The notes under the pieces were generated by a model. It had not been told where the DNA came from. It saw only the letters and a list, made by a program, of their open reading frames with translations, and did no database searches. A stretch of DNA of 28,520 bases from a virus: the IMG/VR virus record IMGVR_UViG_3300046777_003459, positions 1-28,520 of that record; one strand, given 5' to 3'. Positions within the stretch are counted from its first letter, which is position 1. The number at the start of each line of letters is the position of its first letter. The position numbers were made by a program, and so were the translations under genes. Of this stretch, positions 6,937 through 13,719 are shown piece after piece.

Positions 6937-7136
6937 AAAGAGGCCAAATGGGCGCGCAGTTCGGCAAATCCTCGTTCGATCTCCTGATCGGTGGCCCGAG
7001 GGTTTGGAAGCGGGGCCGGGCGGCGACGGCGAGGCTGCCGAGGCTTTTGGGTGGGGGTGGAAAGGCGGCGCGCCTCCTCGAGCAGCGCGGTAGCCGTGGC
7101 GAGGAGTTGCTGAATAGTATCGTTTTTTGATTTCAT
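6933..7136 (-). CDS. Small basic early protein
   Basis: A 67-aa protein with an N-terminal helix (TIQQLLATATALLEEARR), a proline/arginine-rich linker (KPRQPRRRRPAPLPNPR) and a C-terminal helix (QEIERGFAELRAHL). No family is recognised. The basic linker suggests nucleic-acid contact. It starts at 7136 with an ATGA overlap to the preceding gene and overlaps the next one in the same way. Confidence 0.6.
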   Translation of the reverse strand: MKSKNDTIQQLLATATALLEEARRLSTPTQKPRQPRRRRPAPLPNPRATDQEIERGFAELRAHLASL

Positions 7137-7324
7137 TGTTTCCCTTCCATTTTCTTGGCCACGCTATTCATTAGGATTTCCGCCGAGAGCGTGTGTGGGA
7201 AACACTCGCCGCACACCGGCCCCAAATTGCGGGCATAAAGCTGGGAGGTATTGTTCTCCCCATATTTTTCGCACATCAGGCACAGGCAGCCCTGCTGCTC
7301 CTCGGTGAGGTCGATTTTATTCAT
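7133..7324 (-). CDS. Small zinc-ribbon-like early protein
   Basis: A 63-aa protein with cysteines at 13, 15, 18, 38 and 41 (CLCLMC and VCGEC) and a following histidine (FPH). The two CxxC knuckles, separated by about 20 residues, suggest a zinc ribbon. It overlaps the preceding gene by 8 nt and the following one by 4 nt. The function is unknown; small zinc ribbons in phage early regions often bind host proteins or nucleic acid. Confidence 0.6.
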   Translation of the reverse strand: MNKIDLTEEQQGCLCLMCEKYGENNTSQLYARNLGPVCGECFPHTLSAEILMNSVAKKMEGKQ

Positions 7325-7472
7325 TGTCGAAATCCTCCCATTCGGCCCAGCGGCGGCGGCGCTCCTGCATGTCGCGCATCCGGATATACATGTTCCGCTG
7401 GCCCGCCCAGTAGCTGGCCCAGCAGGAGCCGAGCGTGATGAGCGTGATCATGATGCCCTCCCAGCCGCTCAT
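7317..7472 (-). CDS. Small single-pass membrane protein
   Basis: 51 aa, beginning MSGWEGIMITLITLG. A hydrophobic segment (residues about 7-24) is followed by a strongly basic then acidic tail (RMRDMQERRRRWAEWEDFDNE). ATG 7472 overlaps the stop of the upstream gene (ATGA), which decides the start over an upstream in-frame start at 7571. A possible role at the host membrane is inferred only from topology. Confidence 0.6.
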   Translation of the reverse strand: MSGWEGIMITLITLGSCWASYWAGQRNMYIRMRDMQERRRRWAEWEDFDNE

Positions 7473-7651
7473 TTCCCGTCCTCCTTGCGCTCGCGGGCTT
7501 GGATCGCATCGAGAGCGCGCACCACGCGCAGCATGCGAAGCTCGTTTTTCGGATCGTTCTCCAGGGTCCAATAATCCAGCAGCGCCACGCGCACCTCGCG
7601 GGCCAACTCGCGCCAGGCCGAGGCGGATTCCATCTTCTCGGTCGTGCTCAT
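7469..7651 (-). CDS. Hypothetical helical early protein
   Basis: A 60-aa, mostly alpha-helical protein (WRELAREVRVALLDYW, ELRMLRVVRALDAIQ). No family is recognised. Both ends overlap neighbours through ATGA junctions, so it is very likely translated as part of the early operon. Confidence 0.55.
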   Translation of the reverse strand: MSTTEKMESASAWRELAREVRVALLDYWTLENDPKNELRMLRVVRALDAIQARERKEDGK

Positions 7652-7761
7652 CGGGCGAGCCTCCCCGTGAGCGCCAGCAGCAGCACCGGCACGATGATCA
7701 TTTGCAGAAAATCCATCGCGTAGCCGAGGCTCCGGAGGATCAGGTCGTAGTTCTCACTCAT
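7648..7761 (-). CDS. 37-aa membrane peptide
   Basis: Reads MSENYDLILRSLGYAMDFLQ followed by a hydrophobic stretch (MIIVPVLLLALTG) and a basic end. ATG 7761 is preceded by an A-rich leader (GAGAAAAAAA), the same style as before the helicase gene, and its TGA overlaps the next ATG. The frame extends upstream to 7902, but that part overlaps the regulator gene and looks like non-coding shadow. Confidence 0.55.
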   Translation of the reverse strand: MSENYDLILRSLGYAMDFLQMIIVPVLLLALTGRLAR

Positions 7762-7783
7762 TTTTTTTCTCGTTTTTTTGGGG

Positions 7784-7960
7784 TTAAGCGGGGGAGGAAA
7801 TTTGCTCGTTCTCGCGGGCCTTTTCGGCATCACGCGCGATGAGGAATTGGATGTAGCTCGAAAGGCTCCGATGCTCTTGTTTGCTGCGTTCGCGGGCGAC
7901 ATCGAGAAGCCAGGAAGGGATCGAAATCGATTTTTTCACAGCGGGTGTTTCGTTATTCAT
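7784..7960 (-). CDS. Ribbon-helix-helix regulator, first early gene
   Basis: A 58-aa protein with KKSISIPSWLLDVARERSKQ then SLSSYIQFLIARDAEKA: a short basic strand followed by two helices, the Arc/CopG-type ribbon-helix-helix fold. It is the first gene of the minus-strand early operon. It faces a second, related-looking regulator across a repeat-rich 104-bp gap, so it probably represses one or both promoters. I start it at ATG 7960; the in-frame upstream start at 8011 would cover the operators. Confidence 0.75.
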   Translation of the reverse strand: MNNETPAVKKSISIPSWLLDVARERSKQEHRSLSSYIQFLIARDAEKARENEQISSPA

Positions 7961-7962
7961 AA

Positions 7963-7999
7963 TTCCTACTTTTGCGCTATTGGTAGGAAGAATGCGCAA
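7963..7999. promoter_or_regulatory. Interleaved inverted repeats, operator region
   Basis: Two inverted repeats interlock just upstream of the 58-aa regulator. The first is TTCCTAC (7963-7969) with GTAGGAA (7983-7989). The second is TTGCGC (7972-7977) with GCGCAA (7994-7999). A possible minus-strand -35 (TTGACC, 8003-8008) lies beside them; its -10 is weak. RHH proteins bind short paired half-sites, so this is a good operator candidate. Confidence 0.65.
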
Positions 8000-8045
8000 T
8001 GGGGTCAACACCTAATTTTGAAAAAAGTTGTTTTTTTCTTACTTG

Positions 8046-8060
8046 GTAGGAAAGTTTCCT
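8046..8060 (+). promoter_or_regulatory. Third operator copy overlapping a ribosome-binding site
   Basis: A third GTAGGAA (8046-8052) lies within a perfect palindrome AGGAAAGTTTCCT (8048-8060), ending 4 nt before the ATG of the plus-strand regulator. It includes the only AGGA Shine-Dalgarno-like sequence, so a bound regulator could block transcription start or early elongation at this gene. Confidence 0.6.
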
Positions 8061-8064
8061 CGTT

Positions 8065-8361
8065 ATGCCGAAAAAGAAACCCGATCACGAAAAGGCCAAG
8101 AAGATCTCCATCTCGATCCCGCGAGCCATTTGGAACCTGGCCGAAATGCAGATGTTTCAACGCCGCCAGGGCGACAGCGAATACATCCGCGAGCTCATCA
8201 AAACGGACACCCACGACCTGTGGGTGCAGCAGCAGAAAGGCACCTTGAATTTTCCCCTGCCCGCCGATCCTGCGCCTAAACGATCAGGAAACGAAATTGC
8301 GCCGAGTGTCCAACCTATCAAAGTTTACTCTGGCCGGAAAAGAACTGATAGAAAAGGATAG
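8065..8361 (+). CDS. Ribbon-helix-helix regulator, divergent partner
   Basis: A 98-aa protein. KKISISIPRAIWNLAEMQMF and DSEYIRELIKTDTHD (residues about 12-50) form an RHH motif similar in layout to the 58-aa protein encoded on the other strand (both have K-I/S-ISIP). The C-terminal half is a proline- and lysine-rich tail. It is the first gene of a two-gene plus-strand unit. The head-to-head arrangement and shared GTAGGAA sites suggest the pair forms the lysis/lysogeny or early-gene switch. Confidence 0.75.
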   Translation: MPKKKPDHEKAKKISISIPRAIWNLAEMQMFQRRQGDSEYIRELIKTDTHDLWVQQQKGTLNFPLPADPAPKRSGNEIAPSVQPIKVYSGRKRTDRKG

Positions 8362-8366
8362 AAAAG

Positions 8367-8627
8367 ATGCCTCACAACTATCATGTCGAGTATTTCAAGA
8401 CGCGCTTCTTCAGCGGCACGGTGGATGCCGACAGGCTCAAGAAAACACTAAATCGCCTGGGGCAGGAGGGGTGGATGCTCGAGCGCACGATTCAAGAGCG
8501 CAAGAGGGTGCTGTTTTTATTCAGCCGCGAGGTGCATATCCTCATCTTCCGCCATGTGGCGGCCAAGCCCGAGGCCGAATTACTGCGCCAACTCCTCCGA
8601 GCCTACGGCCACGAGCCGGTGGTCTAA
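8367..8627 (+). CDS. DUF4177-like small protein
   Basis: An 86-aa protein: a leading strand (YHVEYFKTRFF), then LKKTLNRLGQEGWMLE and a beta-strand segment (VLFLFSREVHILIFRH). The LNxLGxEGWxL core is the signature of DUF4177-type proteins, whose role is not known. It starts 5 nt after the regulator stop. Its TAA overlaps the stop codon of the convergent endolysin gene, with no terminator between them. Confidence 0.7.
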   Translation: MPHNYHVEYFKTRFFSGTVDADRLKKTLNRLGQEGWMLERTIQERKRVLFLFSREVHILIFRHVAAKPEAELLRQLLRAYGHEPVV

Positions 8628-9103
8628 GTCAGAATATCCTTCTTCGCCTCCACGCGCGTGCGGAGGGTGGCGAGGAATTCGCGTTCGGCGAGGCCGCGCG
8701 CCCACTCGGGGCGGAATTGGTAGTGGGGATCATCCACAAACTTCCAGCGGCCGCCCCACTCGAGGCCGAGGCTTTCGCCGAGCGGGCCGAGTTCGCGGTA
8801 GAGTTTGTGCGTGCCGTGGTAGGTCTTGCCGTCGCCACTGAAGACGCCGACATCGATGGCGAGGCCGAAATTGTGGTTGGAGTAGCCGCCACGGGCATTG
8901 GTGACCTTCGGGCCCGCCGTGGTGCGGCCCTTCGCGTAGAGGGCATCTTGCTCGGCGTAGCTGCGCAGGCCGGAGATCGCGCGCACATCGAGGTTTTGCT
9001 TCGAGGCGATGGCTTTGGCGGCCATCACAAACGAGCGCATGACCGGCTGCACCTCGGGGTGGAGGGTGGAAATGGTGCGGTCGCTGCGGGGGTCAAGCGT
9101 CAT
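8624..9103 (-). CDS. M15-family peptidoglycan endopeptidase (endolysin)
   Basis: A 159-aa zinc peptidase that should cleave cell-wall peptides at lysis. The zinc site is complete: SNHNFGLAID (residues 75-84; His77 and Asp84) and DPHYQF (His127), with the upstream GLRSYAEQDALY (45-56) typical of the VanY/M15 L-Ala-D-Glu or D,D-peptidases of phages. There is no signal peptide, so it needs a holin. ATG 9103 overlaps the stop of the 49-aa gene. It is the last gene of the late operon and ends tail to tail with the DUF4177-like gene. Confidence 0.88.
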   Translation of the reverse strand: MTLDPRSDRTISTLHPEVQPVMRSFVMAAKAIASKQNLDVRAISGLRSYAEQDALYAKGRTTAGPKVTNARGGYSNHNFGLAIDVGVFSGDGKTYHGTHKLYRELGPLGESLGLEWGGRWKFVDDPHYQFRPEWARGLAEREFLATLRTRVEAKKDILT

Positions 9104-9249
9104 TTCTTTTTCGGTGCGGGCTTTTTTTTCGCGGCAACTATTCGGGATTTCCTAATAGTTGGCTTTTTGGCGCGGAGTGGCTTGAGCGCTGGCTCGGCGG
9201 GCGGTGTCGCGGCGGGGAACATCCGGCGGAGGAAGTCGAAGAGGTGCAT
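9100..9249 (-). CDS. 49-aa lysine/proline-rich protein in lysis cassette
   Basis: Starts MHLFDFLRRMFPAATPP and ends in a run rich in Lys, Ala and Pro (VAAKKKPAPKKK). The start overlaps the lipoprotein stop (TGATG) and the stop overlaps the endolysin ATG (ATGA), so it sits in an unbroken translational chain. The N-terminal amphipathic helix plus polycationic tail might bind membrane, DNA or the polyanionic envelope. No family is recognised. Confidence 0.6.
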   Translation of the reverse strand: MHLFDFLRRMFPAATPPAEPALKPLRAKKPTIRKSRIVAAKKKPAPKKK

Positions 9250-9500
9250 CACTTGTCTTTCCAGGCAGGGAGGGTTTGCTGGTATTGGCTGAGAGCGTGC
9301 AGAAGGTTGGCGTTTTCGCGTTCGCCTTCGGAGAGGCGGGGCTCGAAGCGCACGACGGTCTTGATGTGGAGCGTGCCTGCTTCGCCGACGCGGTCACCGA
9401 ATGGCGGCACGGGGACGGCCACGCACGAGGTCAGGAAGGCGAGGGCCAAGAATATCCACCCGAGGATCACCATCGTGGCGGCGACTTTGGCTGGCGTCAT
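9249..9500 (-). CDS. Lipoprotein, candidate outer-membrane spanin
   Basis: An 83-aa protein with a hydrophobic N-terminal segment (residues 9-23) ending in a lipobox LTSC (Cys26), then a proline-containing stretch (VAVPVPPFGD) and a helical C-terminus (ENANLLHALSQYQQTL). After signal-peptidase II cleavage it would be a roughly 58-residue lipoprotein, the size and setting of an Rz1-type o-spanin. The ATG overlaps the holin stop (ATGA). The spanin call rests on topology and position, since spanins are not conserved in sequence. Confidence 0.6.
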   Translation of the reverse strand: MTPAKVAATMVILGWIFLALAFLTSCVAVPVPPFGDRVGEAGTLHIKTVVRFEPRLSEGERENANLLHALSQYQQTLPAWKDK

Positions 9501-9670
9501 TTTTGTTTGCGTAGGACATTGATCAAACCGACGAGGCCGAGACCGGCGGCGACGATTTGATTTTGCAACTCGGGCTCGAGCTTGAGTCCGACAGCGGTGC
9601 CACAGAGGATGATTCCGCGCCAGGTTGAGTTCTCGGAGAGCCGATCCAGCAGGTAGAAGAGTGCTTTCAT
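9497..9670 (-). CDS. Small phage holin
   Basis: A 57-aa protein starting MKALFYLLDRLSENSTWRGI, with two short hydrophobic segments (about residues 18-29 and 38-51: IILCGTAVGLKL, IVAAGLGLVGLI) separated by EPELQNQ and ending RKQK. This matches the pattern of small phage holins with a WRG start and an A-G-L/I-G-L-I end. It would permeabilise the inner membrane and release the endolysin. It starts 24 nt after the upstream stop and overlaps the lipoprotein start by ATGA. Confidence 0.75.
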   Translation of the reverse strand: MKALFYLLDRLSENSTWRGIILCGTAVGLKLEPELQNQIVAAGLGLVGLINVLRKQK

Positions 9671-9694
9671 CTCCCTTGTGGAGATGTCAAAGGG

Positions 9695-9967
9695 TCACTT
9701 TTGCTCGAGGCGGCGGATGCGTTGCTCGTGGTCGGCGAGGAGGTTGTCGTGGCGCACATCGGTCACGGCGTTTTGCTCCATGCGGATCAGCACCTGCTCG
9801 ATTTTTTCGATGCGGGAATTGGCGGCGGTGAATTCTTCCTTGGTGACGAACTTGGTGCCGAGGAGGGCCACGCCGACGAGAGCCAGGAAGGTGCCGATCT
9901 TTAGCGCGTTGTCGAAGAGTCTGAAAAACTCGTCGGATTTTCGGCGGTGTGCGGATTCTTCGGGCAT
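9695..9967 (-). CDS. Membrane coiled-coil protein, candidate i-spanin or holin accessory
   Basis: A 90-aa protein with a charged N-terminus (EESAHRRKSDEFF), one transmembrane segment at about residues 22-40 (ALKIGTFLALVGVALLG) and a long coiled-coil tail (IEKIEQVLIRMEQN, HEQRIRRLEQK). An N-in protein with an external coiled coil fits an inner-membrane spanin, partnering the lipoprotein encoded 195 nt downstream; an XhlA-type holin accessory is the alternative. ATG 9967 overlaps the adhesin stop (TGATG); a GTG at 9970 would add one residue. Confidence 0.55.
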   Translation of the reverse strand: MPEESAHRRKSDEFFRLFDNALKIGTFLALVGVALLGTKFVTKEEFTAANSRIEKIEQVLIRMEQNAVTDVRHDNLLADHEQRIRRLEQK

Positions 9968-12900
9968 CACAGCAAGGCGGCTTGGGTGATTTTCTTTTTC
10001 AGCCGGGATTCCATGGAGGTGAGATCGATGGCGCTGGCGGTGCCGAAGGCGGTCAGCGCGGCGGCGACTTGGGGTTGCAGAAATTGAAGGAGGAAGCCGG
10101 TATCGTGCACGAGGCTGCCGGTGCCTGCGCCGGTGCCAGTGCTGATGATGCTTACGCCATCATCGCGGAAGATTCGACCTCCGTTGATGACGACATCGGT
10201 GCTGCCGGTGTTTTGGATTTTGATGGGCACCACGGCGGAGTTCACCTGGTAGTTCATGCGGTCGATCGGCGTGATCGCTCCGAAGAAATTGGCGATGCCT
10301 TGGGAGGTGGTGAGGAGTTGGATGTAGTAGTTGTAGAGGCTCTGGGCGCTGATCTCGTAGGGGGCGGATGAGTCGCTGAGGTCGATCTCGATGTTTGTGT
10401 AGTCGGGGGAGAGTGTGATGCCAGAGATCGCGGAGCCGTTGATATTGTTGCCGATGTAGGTGGCGTCGTTTTCCTGCTCGGTGGCAAAGGTGAGCCCCCC
10501 GGCGGTGAGAATGCCGAGTGATTCGATGGGAGTTTTTGCCGTGAGGCCGTTTTGGTAGGCGGCGCGGAGGCTGATGGTATCGCCCACGGAGACGAGTGCG
10601 CCGAGGAGGTCGAAGGTTTTTGAGAATCCGGCGCTGGCGAGGGTTTCGTTGGCGAGTTCTAGGTTTTTGGTTTCGTTGTAGAGGCGGACTCGGGTGCCAG
10701 CGATGAGGCTGGGGGCGGAGATGGTGGCGGGCTTGATGAAAAACTCGGCCTCATAGGCGGGATCGAGCGTGACATCGAGGGCCGCGCCTTGGAACGCGGC
10801 GGTGAATGTGTCGGTGGCCCCAGCGCGCTCGGCACGGACGACGGTGAGGCGGAACTGCACGCGGTTCTGCGAATCGGCGGGGAGCCCCGACAAGTCGCTG
10901 GAGAGGCTCGTGAGGGCGGAGGCTGGGATATATTCATCCTGTCCGCTCCAGACATTCGAGGCGGGGGTGAATCCGGTGGTGGCGTTGATGAGCGGAGCGG
11001 CGCTCACGGAGCTGGCGGCGAAGACAGGCCAGAGGGTGCCGTTGGAGGTGGTGATGTCGCGGATGCGGATTTCGTTGGAGCCAATGGAATCCACGATGCC
11101 CGTGAGCGTGACGGCTTGGCCGCTGATGGTGCGGGCCTGCGTGACGGTGTGGCCAACGGAGTAATTCGCGGTCTGGTTGGAGCCTGTGAGCCGCACGCCA
11201 AACATCCTGCGGGTGGCTGTGTAGGTGCCAGCGGGGCGGCGCATGGAGACACCGAGCGAGTAAGCGGCATCGAATGTGGTCGCCGGGAGCGAGCTATTTC
11301 CCGCATCGCGGAAGTGGAAATTTGTGATGCCCGTGACTCCGCCATAGCTGCGGGCCTCGTAGGTAGCGGAGTCGCCAGAGTTGCGAAGGAAAAGGCGGAG
11401 GCTGCTTTTTGTAAAAGCTGGGCCGACATTACCGCTGCCGAGCGCGAATGCCGTGCTGTTTTTCGCGTAAAACGGAGCGATCTGCACGCGGCCTGCGGTC
11501 TTGGCGACATTGCGATAAACCAGCATTGAGGGGGTATCGACGCCTGTGGTCAGCGAGAGGCCAAAAGCCGTCTCAGGCGTGGCGTGCTGGATGAGGACGC
11601 GGTCGATATTGATATTCGAGGCCCCGTTGTAGCTGTTCCCCGAGCCTCCGGTGAAGGAGGTGAGCGTATCGTGGGTCCAATTCGAGAAGACGGAATTTGA
11701 AGAGTCGGGGTCTGGAAAGATCACGCCGCCGCGATGCGCCCCGACGATTTGGAATTTATTGAAGCGGCTACCGGGGCCGCGATCCAAAATTACAGTAGAA
11801 GTCGCCGCAAGCGCTACGGTTCCGGTGCCAGTGGGCGCAGTGGAATTTGCCGTGAAGGTGCCGCCGACCGCAGGAGTGCCCGAGTAGCCGATCGCCTGCC
11901 ACTGCGCGGTCGTGGTGGTGCCGAGGCTCTTGATGGCATAAACATGGCTGGCACGAAGGCCATCGGTGATCGGGAAAGTCGGCCCCTCGCCGACATACCA
12001 TGTGCAGTCATTGAATGTGTTGCCGTAGGCCGTGGATTCACCGCCGAGGATGACGCTGTAACCCCCGAGCACGGCGAGGTCGTTGAGGTTGGAGATTCTC
12101 TGGAAGAGGTTGCCGCCGTAACCGGGCTGGAGCGACATGGCGTAGCCCGTGCTGTTGTTGACCTGCGTAGTGTAAAACTTCGGCGAGATTTGCATCGTGT
12201 CGAAGGAACTATTGGAGACAGACATCGAGACAGAGACGGGTGCGGCATACCGCACATCATTGATCGTGCTGCCGCTGCCCCCGAAACCGCTCCCGCCTTG
12301 GCCCGTGGTGGCGTTGGTCAGCGCACAGGCGAAGAGGACTTTCTCTACATTCATCACCCCGGCTGGCTGGGCTGAAAAAACGCTGGAGGTATTTTTGCCT
12401 GTGAAGATGCAGTTTTTGAAAACGATATTGACGCACGCGAAGCAATCGAGCGAAGCGTTCTCGCACAAGAATGCGGTGCCTGTCATGGTGATGGTGCCGG
12501 GTGCGCGCCGCCAATTCAGTGTGCCGCTTCCGCCGCCGTGGCGCACCCCGCAGTTGCGGAGCGTGAGTTCCTGCGTGTTGCTGTTGTTCGACATGCTATC
12601 GAACCGAGCGATCGAGGTGTAGTTGAACTCCGTGGGGCCAGAGAAAGTCATCCCTGTGGAGCCGCCTGCATCGCGGATTTGGATATTCGGGATCGTGATC
12701 GCGGCCCCGGCTGGCGGCGCGCTGCGGAAGGTGATCGTGTTCGCCACCGTGTCGTGCGTGAAATGGTCTTGGTAGGCCGTGACGAGATTGGTGAAAGAAT
12801 CCACCTCGGCGTAGGTGCGTAGGTAGGATGTGCCATCGCGGAAAGTGTCGCCGCGCGCGACCCAGCACACGCTGATGTTATCGTATTTCGAGCCGCCCGC

Positions 12901-13209
12901 GCCCGTGGGCAGCGCAAAGGTGGTCGTGCTGCCATCCCCCGTGCCGATCTGGATAGGTGCGCCAAAAGCGCGAAGCTCGCCGTCTACACTCACAGGGATC
13001 GAGCCTGTGACATTCACGAAAATCGGAGTGGTGGTGGAGGGATTGCTTACCACGACTTTTCCGCCGAGGCCGGTGAAGGAAATCCCAGATAGGTTCACCG
13101 TGTTGGTATTGATAGTCAGGGTGGCCAGGGCATCGATGGTGATATTGTCGCCAGCGGCGATCGAGAGCGCGCTGTAGTTGGTATCTGTGGTGATTGCGAT
13201 GGTGGCCAT
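9967..13209 (-). CDS. Large beta-helix tail adhesin / receptor-binding protein
   Basis: A 1080-aa protein. The central part (about residues 60-560) is rich in short strands with recurring hydrophobic-Asn-Cys/Ser turns (VFKNCIFTG, VSNSSFDTM, NTFNDCTWYVG, SRFNKFQIVG, SVFSNWTHD), the look of a right-handed beta-helix as in phage tailspikes. The C-terminal 350 residues include strand-rich domains (EAEFFIKPATIS, TRVRLYNETKN) and end in a small helix. It is the most downstream and longest fibre gene, so it is the best candidate for host recognition. No hydrolase active site was recognised. The start overlaps the preceding stop (TAATG). Confidence 0.7.
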   Translation of the reverse strand: MATIAITTDTNYSALSIAAGDNITIDALATLTINTNTVNLSGISFTGLGGKVVVSNPSTTTPIFVNVTGSIPVSVDGELRAFGAPIQIGTGDGSTTTFALPTGAGGSKYDNISVCWVARGDTFRDGTSYLRTYAEVDSFTNLVTAYQDHFTHDTVANTITFRSAPPAGAAITIPNIQIRDAGGSTGMTFSGPTEFNYTSIARFDSMSNNSNTQELTLRNCGVRHGGGSGTLNWRRAPGTITMTGTAFLCENASLDCFACVNIVFKNCIFTGKNTSSVFSAQPAGVMNVEKVLFACALTNATTGQGGSGFGGSGSTINDVRYAAPVSVSMSVSNSSFDTMQISPKFYTTQVNNSTGYAMSLQPGYGGNLFQRISNLNDLAVLGGYSVILGGESTAYGNTFNDCTWYVGEGPTFPITDGLRASHVYAIKSLGTTTTAQWQAIGYSGTPAVGGTFTANSTAPTGTGTVALAATSTVILDRGPGSRFNKFQIVGAHRGGVIFPDPDSSNSVFSNWTHDTLTSFTGGSGNSYNGASNINIDRVLIQHATPETAFGLSLTTGVDTPSMLVYRNVAKTAGRVQIAPFYAKNSTAFALGSGNVGPAFTKSSLRLFLRNSGDSATYEARSYGGVTGITNFHFRDAGNSSLPATTFDAAYSLGVSMRRPAGTYTATRRMFGVRLTGSNQTANYSVGHTVTQARTISGQAVTLTGIVDSIGSNEIRIRDITTSNGTLWPVFAASSVSAAPLINATTGFTPASNVWSGQDEYIPASALTSLSSDLSGLPADSQNRVQFRLTVVRAERAGATDTFTAAFQGAALDVTLDPAYEAEFFIKPATISAPSLIAGTRVRLYNETKNLELANETLASAGFSKTFDLLGALVSVGDTISLRAAYQNGLTAKTPIESLGILTAGGLTFATEQENDATYIGNNINGSAISGITLSPDYTNIEIDLSDSSAPYEISAQSLYNYYIQLLTTSQGIANFFGAITPIDRMNYQVNSAVVPIKIQNTGSTDVVINGGRIFRDDGVSIISTGTGAGTGSLVHDTGFLLQFLQPQVAAALTAFGTASAIDLTSMESRLKKKITQAALL

Positions 13210-13664
13210 TAGAGAGAGTAGGTGCGCGTGATGGTGGCGAGATCGCCGCCTGCGGAGTAGGTGAGGTTTTTCGTGAGTGAGACGCCGCTATTTTGGCGAT
13301 CGGTGGTGAGGACTTGGGTGAGATTACCCGAGGCGTCGTAGGTGAAGCTGCGGGAGTAAAGGTGCGTGGTTTTCGCACTGGTGGCATAGACCTCGATGGC
13401 CGAGACATCGCCGCCTGCGGTGTAGTTCACCTCGTGGTAGTAGGTCGCTCGAGCGGAGGTAAACATCTCATCGAGATCGTTAATCGTGGCCGCGCCGCCT
13501 CCTCCGCCGGAGGTGAAAGTAACGATGGTGTTGTTGCCAGGGTGCCGCCCGTAGATTTTGGCGTCGGCATAGTTGACGCAAATCTCGCCTGGCTGGAGGT
13601 CCGAGGTGGTCGGAACTTTGGAAGCAATCGTGCTTTTTTTTGGGATGAAAACGGGAGATGCCAT
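13209..13664 (-). CDS. Small tail-fibre protein
   Basis: A 151-aa protein. The N-terminus (KVPTTSDLQPGEICVNYADAK) matches the short fibre-docking pattern P-x-x-x-x-L-x-x-GE-I/L-x-x-N-x-x-D seen in many phage tail fibres; the gene just upstream starts with a similar unit. A glycine run (SGGGGGAA) links it to a strand-rich C-terminus with three YSxxFTYDxSGNLT-like repeats. It is preceded by a strong GC hairpin (13679-13703). Confidence 0.65.
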   Translation of the reverse strand: MASPVFIPKKSTIASKVPTTSDLQPGEICVNYADAKIYGRHPGNNTIVTFTSGGGGGAATINDLDEMFTSARATYYHEVNYTAGGDVSAIEVYATSAKTTHLYSRSFTYDASGNLTQVLTTDRQNSGVSLTKNLTYSAGGDLATITRTYSL

Positions 13665-13678
13665 TTATCGAAATGGTG

Positions 13679-13703
13679 CCGCCGGGGGATCGAACCCCGG
13701 CGG
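13679..13703 (-). other. GC hairpin with tRNA T-loop and CCA-like end
   Basis: Between two fibre genes is a perfect 9-bp stem (CCGCCGGGG with CCCCGGCGG) around a TTCGATC loop on the minus strand, followed by CACCA. The loop matches the tRNA T-loop consensus. No T-run follows, so it is not a normal terminator. It lies 15 nt before the 151-aa gene start. Confidence 0.6.
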
Positions 13704-13719
13704 GCTTGGTGAGTTGATT

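Noticed and set aside
13679-13703. Intrinsic terminator between fibre genes
   Set aside because: The stem is strong but no T-run follows on either strand.
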